From Smittium mucronatum (taxonomy: Eukaryota; Kickxellomycota; Harpellomycetes; Harpellales; Legeriomycetaceae), in contig LSSL01007620.1 in NCBI GenBank assembly GCA_001953115.1, forward strand, positions 1 to 24,673: DNA of 24,673 bases. Reading direction: 5' to 3'. A program made the translations under genes and the position numbers. This document shows positions 1-9,600 of the stretch, in pieces (the first letter of the stretch is position 1; every line of letters begins with the position of its first letter). A model generated the notes under the pieces. It saw only the letters and a list, made by a program, of their open reading frames with translations. It was not told the DNA's origin and did not search any database.

Positions 1-296
1 TTTTTTTCACATAATAATGAACCATCCGTCTTATTTTATTATTCTTAGTTTTTATTGAAAAATTATTTAATTTTAATGATCCTCTATGCGTATAATATAT
101 TTTTTAAGTTTAGTTCTTAAGTGACAATGTCACAGAACGTATGATTACTAAAATTTCAGTAATAAAAACTTGTATTAATCAGTAGTTACAGGATCAAACG
201 TTTTGATGGTTAAGTCATTATATCAGAGAGAATCACCAACAAGAGGAACCTAGTCAGAATCGATGCATTCAAATTGATACTTTCGCAAACAGCTTA

Positions 297-497
297 TTCC
301 TGCTTTAATAAAATATTACTCATTATTAAAGAGCTTAATTCTTGAAAAAAAGTAATCTTAGTCATACACCTACTTGTATCAATGCCAGGGGAGTCTTTCA
401 GTTGGTATATTGCACGATTTTCCTGTAGTTTTGCAGCCAGTAGTCCGACAGAGGAGATTACTCTAGTTAGAATATAGTATTTTTTATATGTCTTCAG
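297..497 (-). other. 67-codon open frame in the left-end coding-like cluster
   Basis: A stop-free frame between TAG (498-500) and TAA (294-296), in DNA much richer in G+C than its flanks. Its centre reads SSVGLLAAKLQENRAIYQ followed by LKDSPGID, helix-like and unlike the Lys/Asn/Ile/Phe strings of A/T-rich noise. A donor-like GTAGGT after ...GIDT and an acceptor-like AAAGCAG about 70 bp further on would join it in phase to a short final piece ending in TAG. A further small piece at 601-660 (TKVNDLMFLQQVSNN, then ILIKD) ends at a GTATAC donor, but its phase does not match this frame. It may belong to the same broken gene as the segment at 766-984. I do not recognise it. Confidence 0.3.
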
Positions 498-765
498 CTA
501 TTCTATATTTTTTTATTGTATTTTTTAATGAAGTTATCTTAAAATAAAATTCAGTGATACAAAAAAAAATAGACCAAAGCTTTAATAACAAAAAGTATAC
601 ATCTTTTATCAAGATGTTGTTGGAAACTTGCTGCAGAAACATCAAATCATTCACTTTAGTCTAAATTTGATTAATATGGTTATATGTAGGATCTAGGTAG
701 GAATAAAAATATTTAAGCGATTTTTTTAAACTTATATTAAACTTAATTTATAAAATTATTCCCTA

Positions 766-984
766 TTTGTCATTAAAAATACTTGAATTATCCACTGGTG
801 GGGTATATTTGATGGCAGGCATGACTTCAATTTCACCATGGCACGAAGTCTGTAGAAAGTATATAGCTTTATCAGCGCTGAGAATATTAATCTTTTCTAT
901 GCCTTGAACATCATTTATAATGCTGTTTTTCAGTTTATTTTTTAATTTTTTTACTAAAAAATCACAACCACGATTATAAAAAAA
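766..984 (-). pseudogene. Fragment resembling a Mab-21/cGAS-like nucleotidyltransferase core
   Basis: An open segment of 73 codons (stop TGA at 985-987, TAG at 763-765) in a G+C-elevated patch; it has no usable start codon and would be an exon or a remnant. It reads FLVKKLKNKLKNSI, then a spacer, then DKAIYFLQTSCHG followed by EIEVMPAIKYTPP. In the Mab-21/cGAS-like family an amphipathic helix of the same type is followed by a 'pavtL' strand and then by a strand carrying the third catalytic Asp (for example ISVDI..AL in cGAS). Here Glu sits at that place (E-V-M-P-A). A short piece, SGFKICPP, at 1301-1324 on the same strand recalls the family's G-x-K-I-x-x-P(D/N)EFD motif but breaks before EFD. 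Possible splice sites are an acceptor at 955/954 and a donor at 795/794. The match is from memory of the family pattern only. It may be a real multi-exon gene or a decayed copy. Confidence 0.3.
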
Positions 985-1579
985 TCAAAATAAAATATCA
1001 TGCTAATGATATAATTTTAATTGTAAATTTTTTAAAATTTAAAAAAATTTCTAAAATGTAGAGTTTTTTAGGAAGATTATAAAATAGATTAAAAGAAATA
1101 GCTTTAATTTTAAATTAAATAAATAAGTATTTATTTTAAATTGAAATAGATCAATATAGCCCGTATTTTTGATATAATGTGACATAGAACTTCTGGTGCA
1201 AATAAGGTGAGTTATATTAACTATTTTTTTAAATTTTTTATAATTCTTTTGATAATTTCATAATATTTTAATATAAAATAAATTTGTATTGTTTGTATTA
1301 TGGAGGACAAATTTTGAAACCAGACACTTTTTTCGACACATATTTGATAAAATATAAATTATTTAGACATAATTAATAAAATATAAATATTAACAAATAA
1401 ATTTGTTATAATCGATATTAAAAAAACAGCTGCATTTTTTACTACGATGATTAAAAAAATCAATATCCCATACTTCATAATAATTTTAACAAAAAAAATA
1501 TGTATTCATATATATGTAATTTTAAAGATATTTTATATTACAATTTAATATTAAAGACTCTTCATTTAATCTTAAAAAA

Positions 1580-1598
1580 CGCAAACGCAAACATAAAC
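1580..1598 (+). repeat. CGCAAA hexamer tract
   Basis: CGCAAA twice, then CATAAA, in an A-rich run. Confidence 0.6.
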
Positions 1599-3705
1599 AA
1601 AAAAAACAGATATGTTGTATATTTTTTTGATTTACTGGTGATTTTGAGATATATTGGGGGACTTTTTTTGTAGAACAAGCCTAATTAATTTACTCTTTTT
1701 TTCAACAAATTTTTATCTGTAACTTAGTTATATAACAGGAAAATAAATTATGAGTTGTAATTTTGTTAAATGATTTTTGAGGATTATTAAATAAAGATAC
1801 AACTCCAAAGTTATGATTTTTAAAAATATAATTCTTTTAGTCAATGTTTTTTTTTAAAAAAAATCTCAGGATTCTATGTCTTTATTACGCGACTAAATCC
1901 AAAATTTATCTAAATTAATATAATCAAATACTTTATAAATTTAAATTAAATTGATAAGATTTATTTATCATAAAGTCCAAATCTGAATATAGAATGATAA
2001 TTATTAAATTACCCTTATATGGTGTATAAGTTTTGTATTAATAGAATCTATAAGACCCGCTTGAAATATAAATAACTTTCGAGCTTCTATAAAAATCGAA
2101 TATTAAAATAAATATAATTTAAAAATTCTTTTTTATAATAAATTCTTTTTATTTTGATAAAAATTTTAGCCATATTTTGACTGGTATATGAAATACTTAA
2201 CTGTCAGATCAGATGAAATCAAATTTAACATTTTTTATCTATTTAATTTATGGCGTAATAATTATGTGCAAATTAAAGATACATTGATGCACTATTAATG
2301 ATGCTTTATCTATATTTGCAGAATAATACAAATTTTTATCATGAACATATATTTTCAAATATAAAATAACAAAAATAAATATATTTTAATGAATCTATAA
2401 GATTATATAATCAATTTCTTGTTTAAAATAAGTTAGTACGGTTAGAATAAATCTTTCAATTTCGATTTCATATTTTTGAAAACTTATTTCAACTTTTTTT
2501 TATGTTTTGAAAATTATAAAAATCAAACCAAATAATAAATAAAAAGGTCTCTGGTTTTAACAAAATATAGTTTTTATGCACCAAACCTCTCCTTTTCTGT
2601 ATAATTCAGATCAAAAGATGTTTAAAATAACTACCAATAATATAAACTAAACTAAAATGTATATGAATGTATATTTCTAATGAATATCAGTATCATTTAA
2701 AAATATTTACTAATTTAGCAATACATGTCTTAAATTTTCAATTATGTTGCTTTAAATTTTTTCAGAAATTTAAAAATAATATTTTTTATAGTTACACGGA
2801 AATCACAAGTTAAATAAAAATTCGCATGATAACTTAGAGCCGGAGGTAAACTTTCATGGTAAAAGACATACCCCCATTTACAAAAAATACACTTGTAATA
2901 ATATTTTTAATTTAATATTATTGGGTTAAATAAGGATTCGATTAAAATATTCAATGATTTCATTAGCTAAACCAATAATTAATTAAAATCAACGCCCGAT
3001 AATCAGTATCTCAATATCACTAAATGTTATAATTACCAAAGAATAATCAAAATCACATAAAAAATATACAATATACATATTAATTCACTGGTTAAAATAA
3101 AAATTGAATTTTATTGCAAAAAAATAGTTTACCTTATATTTATAATTTCACCAATTAAATCGAGTTCATTTAAAATTATTTTTGTAGAATTATAATATTT
3201 GCAAATAAATTCAAAAAATTGATTTTTTTCAAGCTAAATTTTGCAATTTCGCGTGTAAAGCTTTTTAAATGTATTATATTAATTATTTTTATACTTTAAA
3301 AAAAAAAATTCTAACTAAAAAAATTTAATTTTAAAATCACCTCGATAAAAAACCCAATGTTAACAACTAATATAACTGATAATTTTTGAAAATTTTTTAT
3401 TAGGATCAAGATTAAAAACATTAATTTTGAGAATTGTAAAAAATTAAAATTATTTTTAAGAATTACGGATGTATATATAATATTTTGAATCTTTGAAATC
3501 GATACCCAGAATCTAAAGTTTAATTTTTCAAGGATTTTTAAAAAAGCATGCCATTTTAAAATATTATCTGACTTAAAAATACACATTTAATATCTATTAA
3601 GATTTAAAATTTTATTGCTATTTAATATGAGAATGTATATATAGAAGAAAAAAAAGACATATCTCATTTTACTGGGATCAGTTTAATAGTTTGTTATAAA
3701 TGTTA

Positions 3706-3721
3706 ATATATATATATATAT
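3706..3721 (+). repeat. (AT)8 microsatellite
   Basis: Uninterrupted alternating A/T; a similar shorter run lies near 6553-6567. Confidence 0.8.
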
Positions 3722-3904
3722 TTGCTATTGGTACAATCATTTCTAATCATAAATCCATTGAGGGTGTATTTTACAATATTTAGACATAATGATCCTAATA
3801 GCAGTCATATTTATTAGGGAAAAATCTTCCACAATTAAATTTTTTTTTTTAAAAAAAATTCATATAAAAAAATACCTAAAATTATCCCTTTATTTCAAAT
3901 ATAT

Positions 3905-3933
3905 CTAATATAAATCTAATATAAATCTAATAT
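3905..3933 (+). repeat. 11-bp tandem repeat
   Basis: CTAATATAAAT twice plus a partial third copy. Confidence 0.7.
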
Positions 3934-4802
3934 ATAATATTTATAATAAGTGTGAAATATAATTTAAAAATTATAAAGATCAGAAAATTACCACTTTTAG
4001 ACACTATATATCCCTCATAGATATCTAAAAGTAAATATAACTAATGAATAAGAGAAAAAATTTCTCTCAGAATTACCTTATCCGATAATGATATAAATAT
4101 GAATGATGTTTGAGAATTAATATTTGTGGGGTAGGTTTGAAATGAATGGATCCAAGATTTTTTATATTATAATTATTTTATCACTAGATTCAATTTAATA
4201 ATAAATCAATTAAAAACTTATTCGATGGAAATTATCATTAATTTACATCTTAAAAAAAGAGAGAACAATTAAATTAATATTTTGCCTATTTAAAAATTTC
4301 AACTAAATATGAAGAATATATCTTACTATCGAAAAAATTTTGGAAAAAAAATTAATTTTAATAAAGTGAAAAAAAAAAAAGAATTAATATTGGTGATATA
4401 AATATTTTCAAATCCAAATTTGAAAAAAAAAAAAAGAAAAAAATAACATTATAAATAAATCAAATCGAATTAAATAAAAAAAAATAAAAAGATTTAGTTT
4501 AAAATAATATTATTATTAGTTAATAATATAACTTCTAAATAAAAAGCATGTATTTATTTGAATTAAAAAGGGTAACATTATTTGACTAATGTAAAAAAAT
4601 ATTTATAGATAAAATTGTTATTCAAAAATTATGAACGATAGTTTAATGTATTCAGAAAACACCATATGTAGATTTTTAAAAGTATAATGCACAATTTGAA
4701 TTCACGGAATCTTATAGATCTATCAAAAACACTATACATAATTCTTGCTTCCAATTAAACTTGGGAAAATTAGTATTTGAATATTCCCTATTTAGATATA
4801 GA

Positions 4803-4916
4803 TCAATTATCAAATATGTAATAATCGAAATGGATTTTGCTATTTGGACAATTTTCTATTAGATAAACTAGGGTAATATTGACTTCGGTAGAAAGGCTGA
4901 GCTCCTTAATATCCAT
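4803..4916 (-). other. Small 37-codon ORF in a minor G+C-elevated patch
   Basis: ATG-started frame beginning MDIKELSLSTEVNITLV and ending in TGA. Around it, 4860-4990 is slightly richer in G+C than its flanks. The length alone is within chance, and no splice partner or family was found. Low confidence that it is coding. Confidence 0.15.
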
Positions 4917-4999
4917 TAAAAACAGTGGACAATTATATAGAAGGCTTTATTCATTGTTATTATTGCGATATAGATCAGGGAATTTCAAACCGAAAATTA

Positions 5000-6040
5000 T
5001 CCTTTAAAAACAATCAATCACTCACCATAAATATCAAAATTTTAATTATTATTTTTTATTGTAAAAAAATAATAGTAAAATAACAAATTTGAATAAGTAA
5101 ACTGAAAGCTTGAATCTTAGACCCAAATTTTTTATAATTTTTTCAACTAAATTTAGAAAAAAATATACATCCTCATACATTTCTATGGTAAAAAGATCGA
5201 AATTACTTTTATTTATAATAAAAAGAAATTTCTACATTGGAAAAATTTGAAGCTTCCCTGAAAGGGTTTATTTTTGAAATAATGAGATCTTCTGGGAATA
5301 TTCTTAATTATTTTTACTCAATTTAAGGGTTTTTAACATAGAATTTATGCTTATCTATTTATGAAAGAAAATTAAGTTATATTTCTCACATTTAGCTCAG
5401 TAAGCCATTTTAAAAATATTTTTTCAAAATTTCAGTTTTTTTTATCATTTAATTATTGTTTGAATAAAAAAATTTGTTAAAAAAATGTTTTATATCCACT
5501 TCTGAGAGCTGTGGAAAACATCCATATATTTTTTAAGCTAAATACTACAGATATAGAAATAACATTGAGACTTTTTGATATGGAAAAATAATGAAATTTT
5601 AATTAGGCTGTATAACTTCAAAACTCACAACTAGTAAAATTATTTTAAACTTCACTTTTTTTGTGAAATTTTGATTTGTTTGAAATAATTAAAGTTGGTT
5701 AAATGACCATCACTCAATAATGTAGAATAAAAAAGTATTTTAACCCACTGATATAGATTTATTGTTATATTAATTGGATAATTTTTGTAAAACCAATATA
5801 TAGTTTTTTTCAATATCAGTTTAAAAAAATAAATAAACCCGATTTTTTTCTATGGTGATTTCCATTAAACAGGTACATGGCTAATTTTTAGCTTAATATT
5901 TTTAAAAATAATTTATTGACAAAGATTTTTTTTTTTGGTTAATAGAAAAATCATTGGATGAAGAAATTAAAGACATAAAATAGTAAGTATATCTATTTTC
6001 AAAGTCTTGTAATTAATATTGTATTTGAGAATCTGATGTT
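5000..6040. other. Gene-less A/T-rich DNA
   Basis: No convincing frame. Near 5949-5987 a short + piece (KSLDEEIKDIK) sits between an acceptor-like T-rich TTAATAG and a donor-like ATA/GTAAGT. It could be a ~38-bp exon, but no partner exon was found. Confidence 0.5.
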
Positions 6041-6047
6041 TTGCATT

Positions 6048-6991
6048 TCATAAACATTTAATACCTCTAAATGAATAAGAAAATCCAGCATATCCTTCCC
6101 AAGTCAAATTTATTTTTTCCATAATCATTTCTACCAATTCTCTTGCCATTTTTTCATTTTTCATCAAATTAATTTTACCCATTTACTACTCAAATATACG
6201 GTCGGCGTTAATCGGAAAACAGAATTAGAAAAATATGTACAAAATCTGTTTTTTACCAGTGAATTTTGCCAGTGAAGTTTGGAAAAACTCTTTGAAAAAA
6301 TCTTGAAATAAAAACATTAGATAAATTGTTTGCAAATGAATGAAAATTCCCCCCCCTGAGGAGCAGATATATGTAATTTTTTTGTTTTATCGGTTTCATC
6401 TGGTAGATATTTAGCAGTTGTTTTTTGTCTATTTAAAATTTTTTTTTTTTTGCATTTAAAGTTTTTTTTACGGAGCATAATTTGGGGGTACCTCAAATCA
6501 AAGTGAAAAAGTAAAAATAATAATAATAGTGTTTTTTGTGTGTGTTTTTTTGATATATATATATATAATTTGGAGTTTTAGAATGTAAAAAGATTATATT
6601 TATTGGAATATGAAAAGTCATAATAAAGCGATTTCATTTTAAATCTTCTAAGCTCAGTTTCAATATGTAATGTTTCAGACGGGGTATAAATTTTACTAAA
6701 ATCTGCTTTTAGTTTAATTTAACTTTTTCTCTACTCCCGGCTTTAATTTCTGTAAAGTATAAATAGTTTTTATACAGAGCTTTTAGCATATATTTTTCCC
6801 GTTTATTTTTCCCCTTTCTTTCGATATTTCACCATACTTTAAATCTATTTATCCTAAGTCAAGGATTTACTATTTTCATTTAAAATATTTACAAAGTCTT
6901 TGATTGTGGTGATCCAAATTCTACAAAACCTGTTTTTGTTTTTGGTTGTGGCCATGTTGTTTTTTTGAGCCAATCCTTTTGTGCAGCGCAT
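6048..6991 (-). pseudogene. Cluster of small coding-like pieces on the minus strand
   Basis: A run of short open pieces, all better on the - strand. They include an ATG-started 45-codon frame at 6854-6991 (MRCTKGLAQKNN at its start, KDFVNILNENSKSLT at its end) and an ATG-started 44-codon frame at 6048-6182 (KMARELVEMIMEKIN, then TWEGYAGFSYSFRG). A piece near 6305-6425 contains KYLPDETDKTKK and HISAPQGGEFSF. A donor-like AG/GTATTA ends the 6048-6182 piece. Joined frames break at stops, and each piece alone is short enough to arise by chance. It is either an unresolved multi-exon gene or a relic. No family recognised. Confidence 0.25.
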
Positions 6992-7139
6992 TAAATATTT
7001 TTTATTTTGGCTAAAACATATTTTAAGCTCTAATAATTTGACAATAACGTTTTATAAAAGTATTACTTTGATTCACAAAATTTTTATCGAGTGGATATAT
7101 CTCGTTTTTTTCCTTACAGGGCAAGTGGTTAAATTATAG

Positions 7140-8160
7140 CAATGGCTACTCTATAATTAAAACATTCAATTTACCAATATTATTAATTCTTGGATAAATA
7201 TAATTTAATCGTTAAATACTAAGATGATAATATGTAAAAATAGGGCTTCAGAATATTCCTCGGTCCCAAAATAGAATATGAAATATAATTTCGATTTTTG
7301 GATCGGAGAATGAATGAATGAAGTCATAAAAACTGTTCGATAAATAGTATGTATAATTTTTTGCAGATCATTCACAAAATTCACAGACAGAAATGGCCGA
7401 TAAAAAAAAGATTCTGTACTTATTTTCCAGGTTTCTTGGATTTTTCCATGCTTTTGTGGACAATGTCTATATAATTTTAATATACTATTTTTTGAATTCG
7501 GGGGCGAAGTGGTATTGTAGATGGTGGTGAACTTAGTCGACTGGTTACGGAAGAGTGGCATTAACCCTCCCTGAGACTAAACATTTACGGGATTTCTATT
7601 TGCGGAATTCGACATTTTTTTTGTCAGTGGCAGTAAAGTATAAGCCAATTATAAGCCATGATTTAAAAGTGAATTTATATTGGCATAAAATTAAAAGTGG
7701 CATTTGTTTCGCTGGCTCTAAAAGGGTCAAGTGCCCAACACTGCAATTATGTATTCCGAATTCTAGAAAGCTTTTGCCCAATTGATTTTAGATATTAGCA
7801 TGGGAGCTGGATGCCCAATCCCAAAGGCAAAGGTTGGTTTATTGGTGTAATGGTTAAGACGAATGAGGGCAGTAAAAAGTACAGGCATTAATTTGTTTGT
7901 TAGAATTGAAACACAATAGCGCAATGATTATGATGTGTTGAAAAGTGGAGATTCCTTCTAAAGGGTCCCAAATTACATATTTTATCCGATAAACTAGCGC
8001 TATTTGGCCGCTATTCGCAAACTGCCAATAATAATTGAGAGATTCAACCTCTAAGCTGGGGAATAAATTAATGTCACATTTGTTGCCAACACCCAATGAA
8101 ACGATGGGGCATGAGCTTGCAAATTGCAATATAGCAAAAAGTAAGATTTGGTAGCCTTGG
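7140..8160. pseudogene. G+C-elevated island upstream of VAMP7 with broken coding-like frames
   Basis: Base composition is far more balanced than its surroundings, as expected for exons or a transposon copy, yet no single frame runs through. On the - strand open stretches cover 7205-7561 (118 codons), 7596-7781 and 7854-8129 (91 codons) in different frames. On the + strand 7555-7785 is open, reading FYLRNSTFFLSVAVKYKP and later KSGICFAGSKRVKCP. From 7854 to about 8130 a + frame with seven stops gives phrases such as INVTFVANTQ. Neither strand gives a clean splice chain. Best explained as a decaying gene or element. The 3' edge is ~110 bp from the VAMP7 start, so part could instead be promoter DNA. 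No family assigned. Confidence 0.35.
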
Positions 8161-8218
8161 TACTAATAAATTCTAGCGTACTAGATATTTTCCAATTTGA
8201 ATTCATTATACTTTAACA

Positions 8219-8224
8219 TATATA
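8219..8224 (+). promoter_or_regulatory. TATA-like box before VAMP7
   Basis: TATATA in ACATATATAG, about 44 bp before the ATG at 8268. Such strings are common in A/T-rich DNA; the support is the similar spacing at the other two firm genes. Confidence 0.3.
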
Positions 8225-8267
8225 GTTTTTTGAAAAATTCGAATTCCCAAAACCTAGCACTTTATCA

Positions 8268-9257
8268 ATGTTGACCGAAAGCGATGGGATTTTTTATGCT
8301 TTTGTTGCAATAGATAAACATATAGTCTCAGAAAATAATGTGTCTACTGAAAATTTCGCACAAGGTTTCTAATCGTTAGATCAAGCTTTTTCTAAAAAAA
8401 TTTACAACCTTTCATTTTATTTTAAAAAAATTTAAAAAAATTTTAGTCACAAAAACTATTCTGAGCAGAATTCCTCCAAACGATTCAAAATTATCTTATG
8501 CTTATGACAGGTAGTTGTTCAATTCATCACATTTTATCTTTTTTTATTTTTTTTTTAAATGAAATTTTTTATATCAAATTGTTATAGAAAGCTATTCCAT
8601 TATATAAGTGAGAATGGGGTTGTATATTTATGTGTTGCGAGGGAGAGTTTTGGTCGCAGAATTCCTTTCACTTTCCTTAGTGAAATAAAATCCAAATTCG
8701 AATCCCGTTACGAGATCCTGGATGCGGTAGAAACCAATATTTACTCTGAATTCAATTCTGTTTTAGCTGAAGAAATGGTAAGTGTAAAAAAAAAAGAGTT
8801 TTTGAATAACTGGATTTTAATCAACTGTTTTTTAAATAAATATATTTGCTTTTCTAATAAATTCCAGAAACGATACAGCACAACTTCAAAGACCGATCCA
8901 ATCCGAAAAGTTCAAAACGATATTAATCAAGTAAAAGATATAATGGCTCAGAACATCGAGCGAGTTCTGGAGCGCGGCGATAGGATTGATTTGCTAGTTG
9001 ATAAAACAAATAATTTAAGTACTGAGGCTTTTGCATTCAGGAAACGTAGTACCGCTCTCAAACGCAGATTATGGTGGCGGAACCAACGTCTCGTAGTTCT
9101 TCTCGTTTGTTCCTTGATTATTTCCGCATACGTTGCCATCTCCTCTGTTTGTGGTTTCCCTGGTACTCTTTTTTTTTATTGCTATTTATTTTACTCGACT
9201 TTATTAATATACTTACTTATTGTATTTCTAGGCTGGGGAAGATGCAGAGCCCCTTAA
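8268..9257 (+). CDS. VAMP7: VAMP7-type longin R-SNARE, five exons, complete
   Basis: Vesicle-anchored R-SNARE that pairs with Q-SNAREs to fuse late endosomes, lysosomes or secretory vesicles with target membranes. Proposed exons are 8268-8364, 8447-8510, 8588-8777, 8868-9162 and 9232-9257. The phases agree at every junction and give 223 residues, close to the usual ~220 of the family. Residues 1-~110 form the longin domain; the N-terminal strand, the ILSRIPPNDSKLSY block and LFHYISENGVVYLCV align without gaps to animal VAMP7 as I remember it. Residues ~125-185 are the SNARE helix with the zero-layer arginine at R153 in VLERGDRIDLL. A basic/Trp stretch (KRRLWWRNQR) precedes the membrane anchor at ~191-211, followed by a short lumenal tail with the family's SxxCG. 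Introns are 82, 77, 90 and 69 bp. The last two are multiples of three and stop-free. The start is the first ATG that opens the longin frame. It converges on the RCCD1-like gene. Confidence 0.95.
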
Positions 9258-9600
9258 ATCCGATCTTTTTTATTTATATTCCCTTTGTTTTGAAATTTAT
9301 TCTAATTAATGTTTTTTTATTTAATGGTTCTCTTCAGAATGATTATTCTTACTGATTTTCTAACAAGGATATTATCATACTCATACAATATGATGCTCTA
9401 TTAAATCGGACAATATCCAATTATATTTCCTCTAAATTTTAAACTACACAAAATATTTAATTGCCCCCCTGCAATCTAATATATATCCACTAAACTTTAA
9501 TCTTTAAAAAAAGAATTTCCTTACTGCTCAGCAATAAAAATTAAAATAAATATTGAAGGGTAATTTCTTATTTTTTTAATTAAATGTAAAGAGTATATTA
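9258..9600. other. Spacer between convergent VAMP7 and RCCD1-like genes
   Basis: A/T-rich DNA holding only the two 3' ends. The + strand offers AATAAA at 9533. On the - strand the first candidate is ATTAAA in TTAATTAAAAAAA, shortly after the RCCD1-like stop. No other gene is seen. Confidence 0.6.
9533..9538 (+). terminator. Possible polyadenylation signal for VAMP7
   Basis: AATAAA about 276 bp after the VAMP7 stop and 62 bp short of the convergent gene's stop. If used, the 3' UTR would fill most of the gap between the two genes. Other A-rich variants lie nearby. Confidence 0.25.

Larger units (their letters stand above)
1350..4640. other. Gene-less A/T-rich DNA
   Basis: Very A/T-rich with homopolymer runs and the microsatellites listed. 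The longest frame, 91 codons on the - strand at 3311-3586, is of a length expected by chance here and is built of Ile, Phe, Leu, Lys and Asn. Confidence 0.6.

Noticed and set aside
3311..3586. 91-codon minus-strand ORF
   Set aside because: Its length is within what chance gives over 24.7 kb, its composition is pure A/T drift, and it has no splice or family support.
6889..6991. Plus-strand peptide with Cys/His spacing like a RING finger (FDCGDPN...VFGCGH)
   Set aside because: It is the exact antisense of a minus-strand frame that starts with ATG and fits the neighbouring pieces. The remaining zinc ligands are missing.
7830..7895. tRNA-like stretch GGTGTAATGGTTAAGACG resembling a D-arm and A box
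   Set aside because: No B box, T-arm, anticodon stem or matching acceptor stem follows. At most a relic of a tRNA-derived repeat.
8268..9257. Single-exon reading of the VAMP7 region starting at 8559
   Set aside because: It lacks the first longin strands and includes two introns. The five-exon model restores gap-free alignment to the family and the normal length.
9071..9355. 94-codon plus-strand frame overlapping VAMP7, and the 63-codon antisense frame at 8948-9139
   Set aside because: Out-of-frame shadows of VAMP7 exons 4 and 5.
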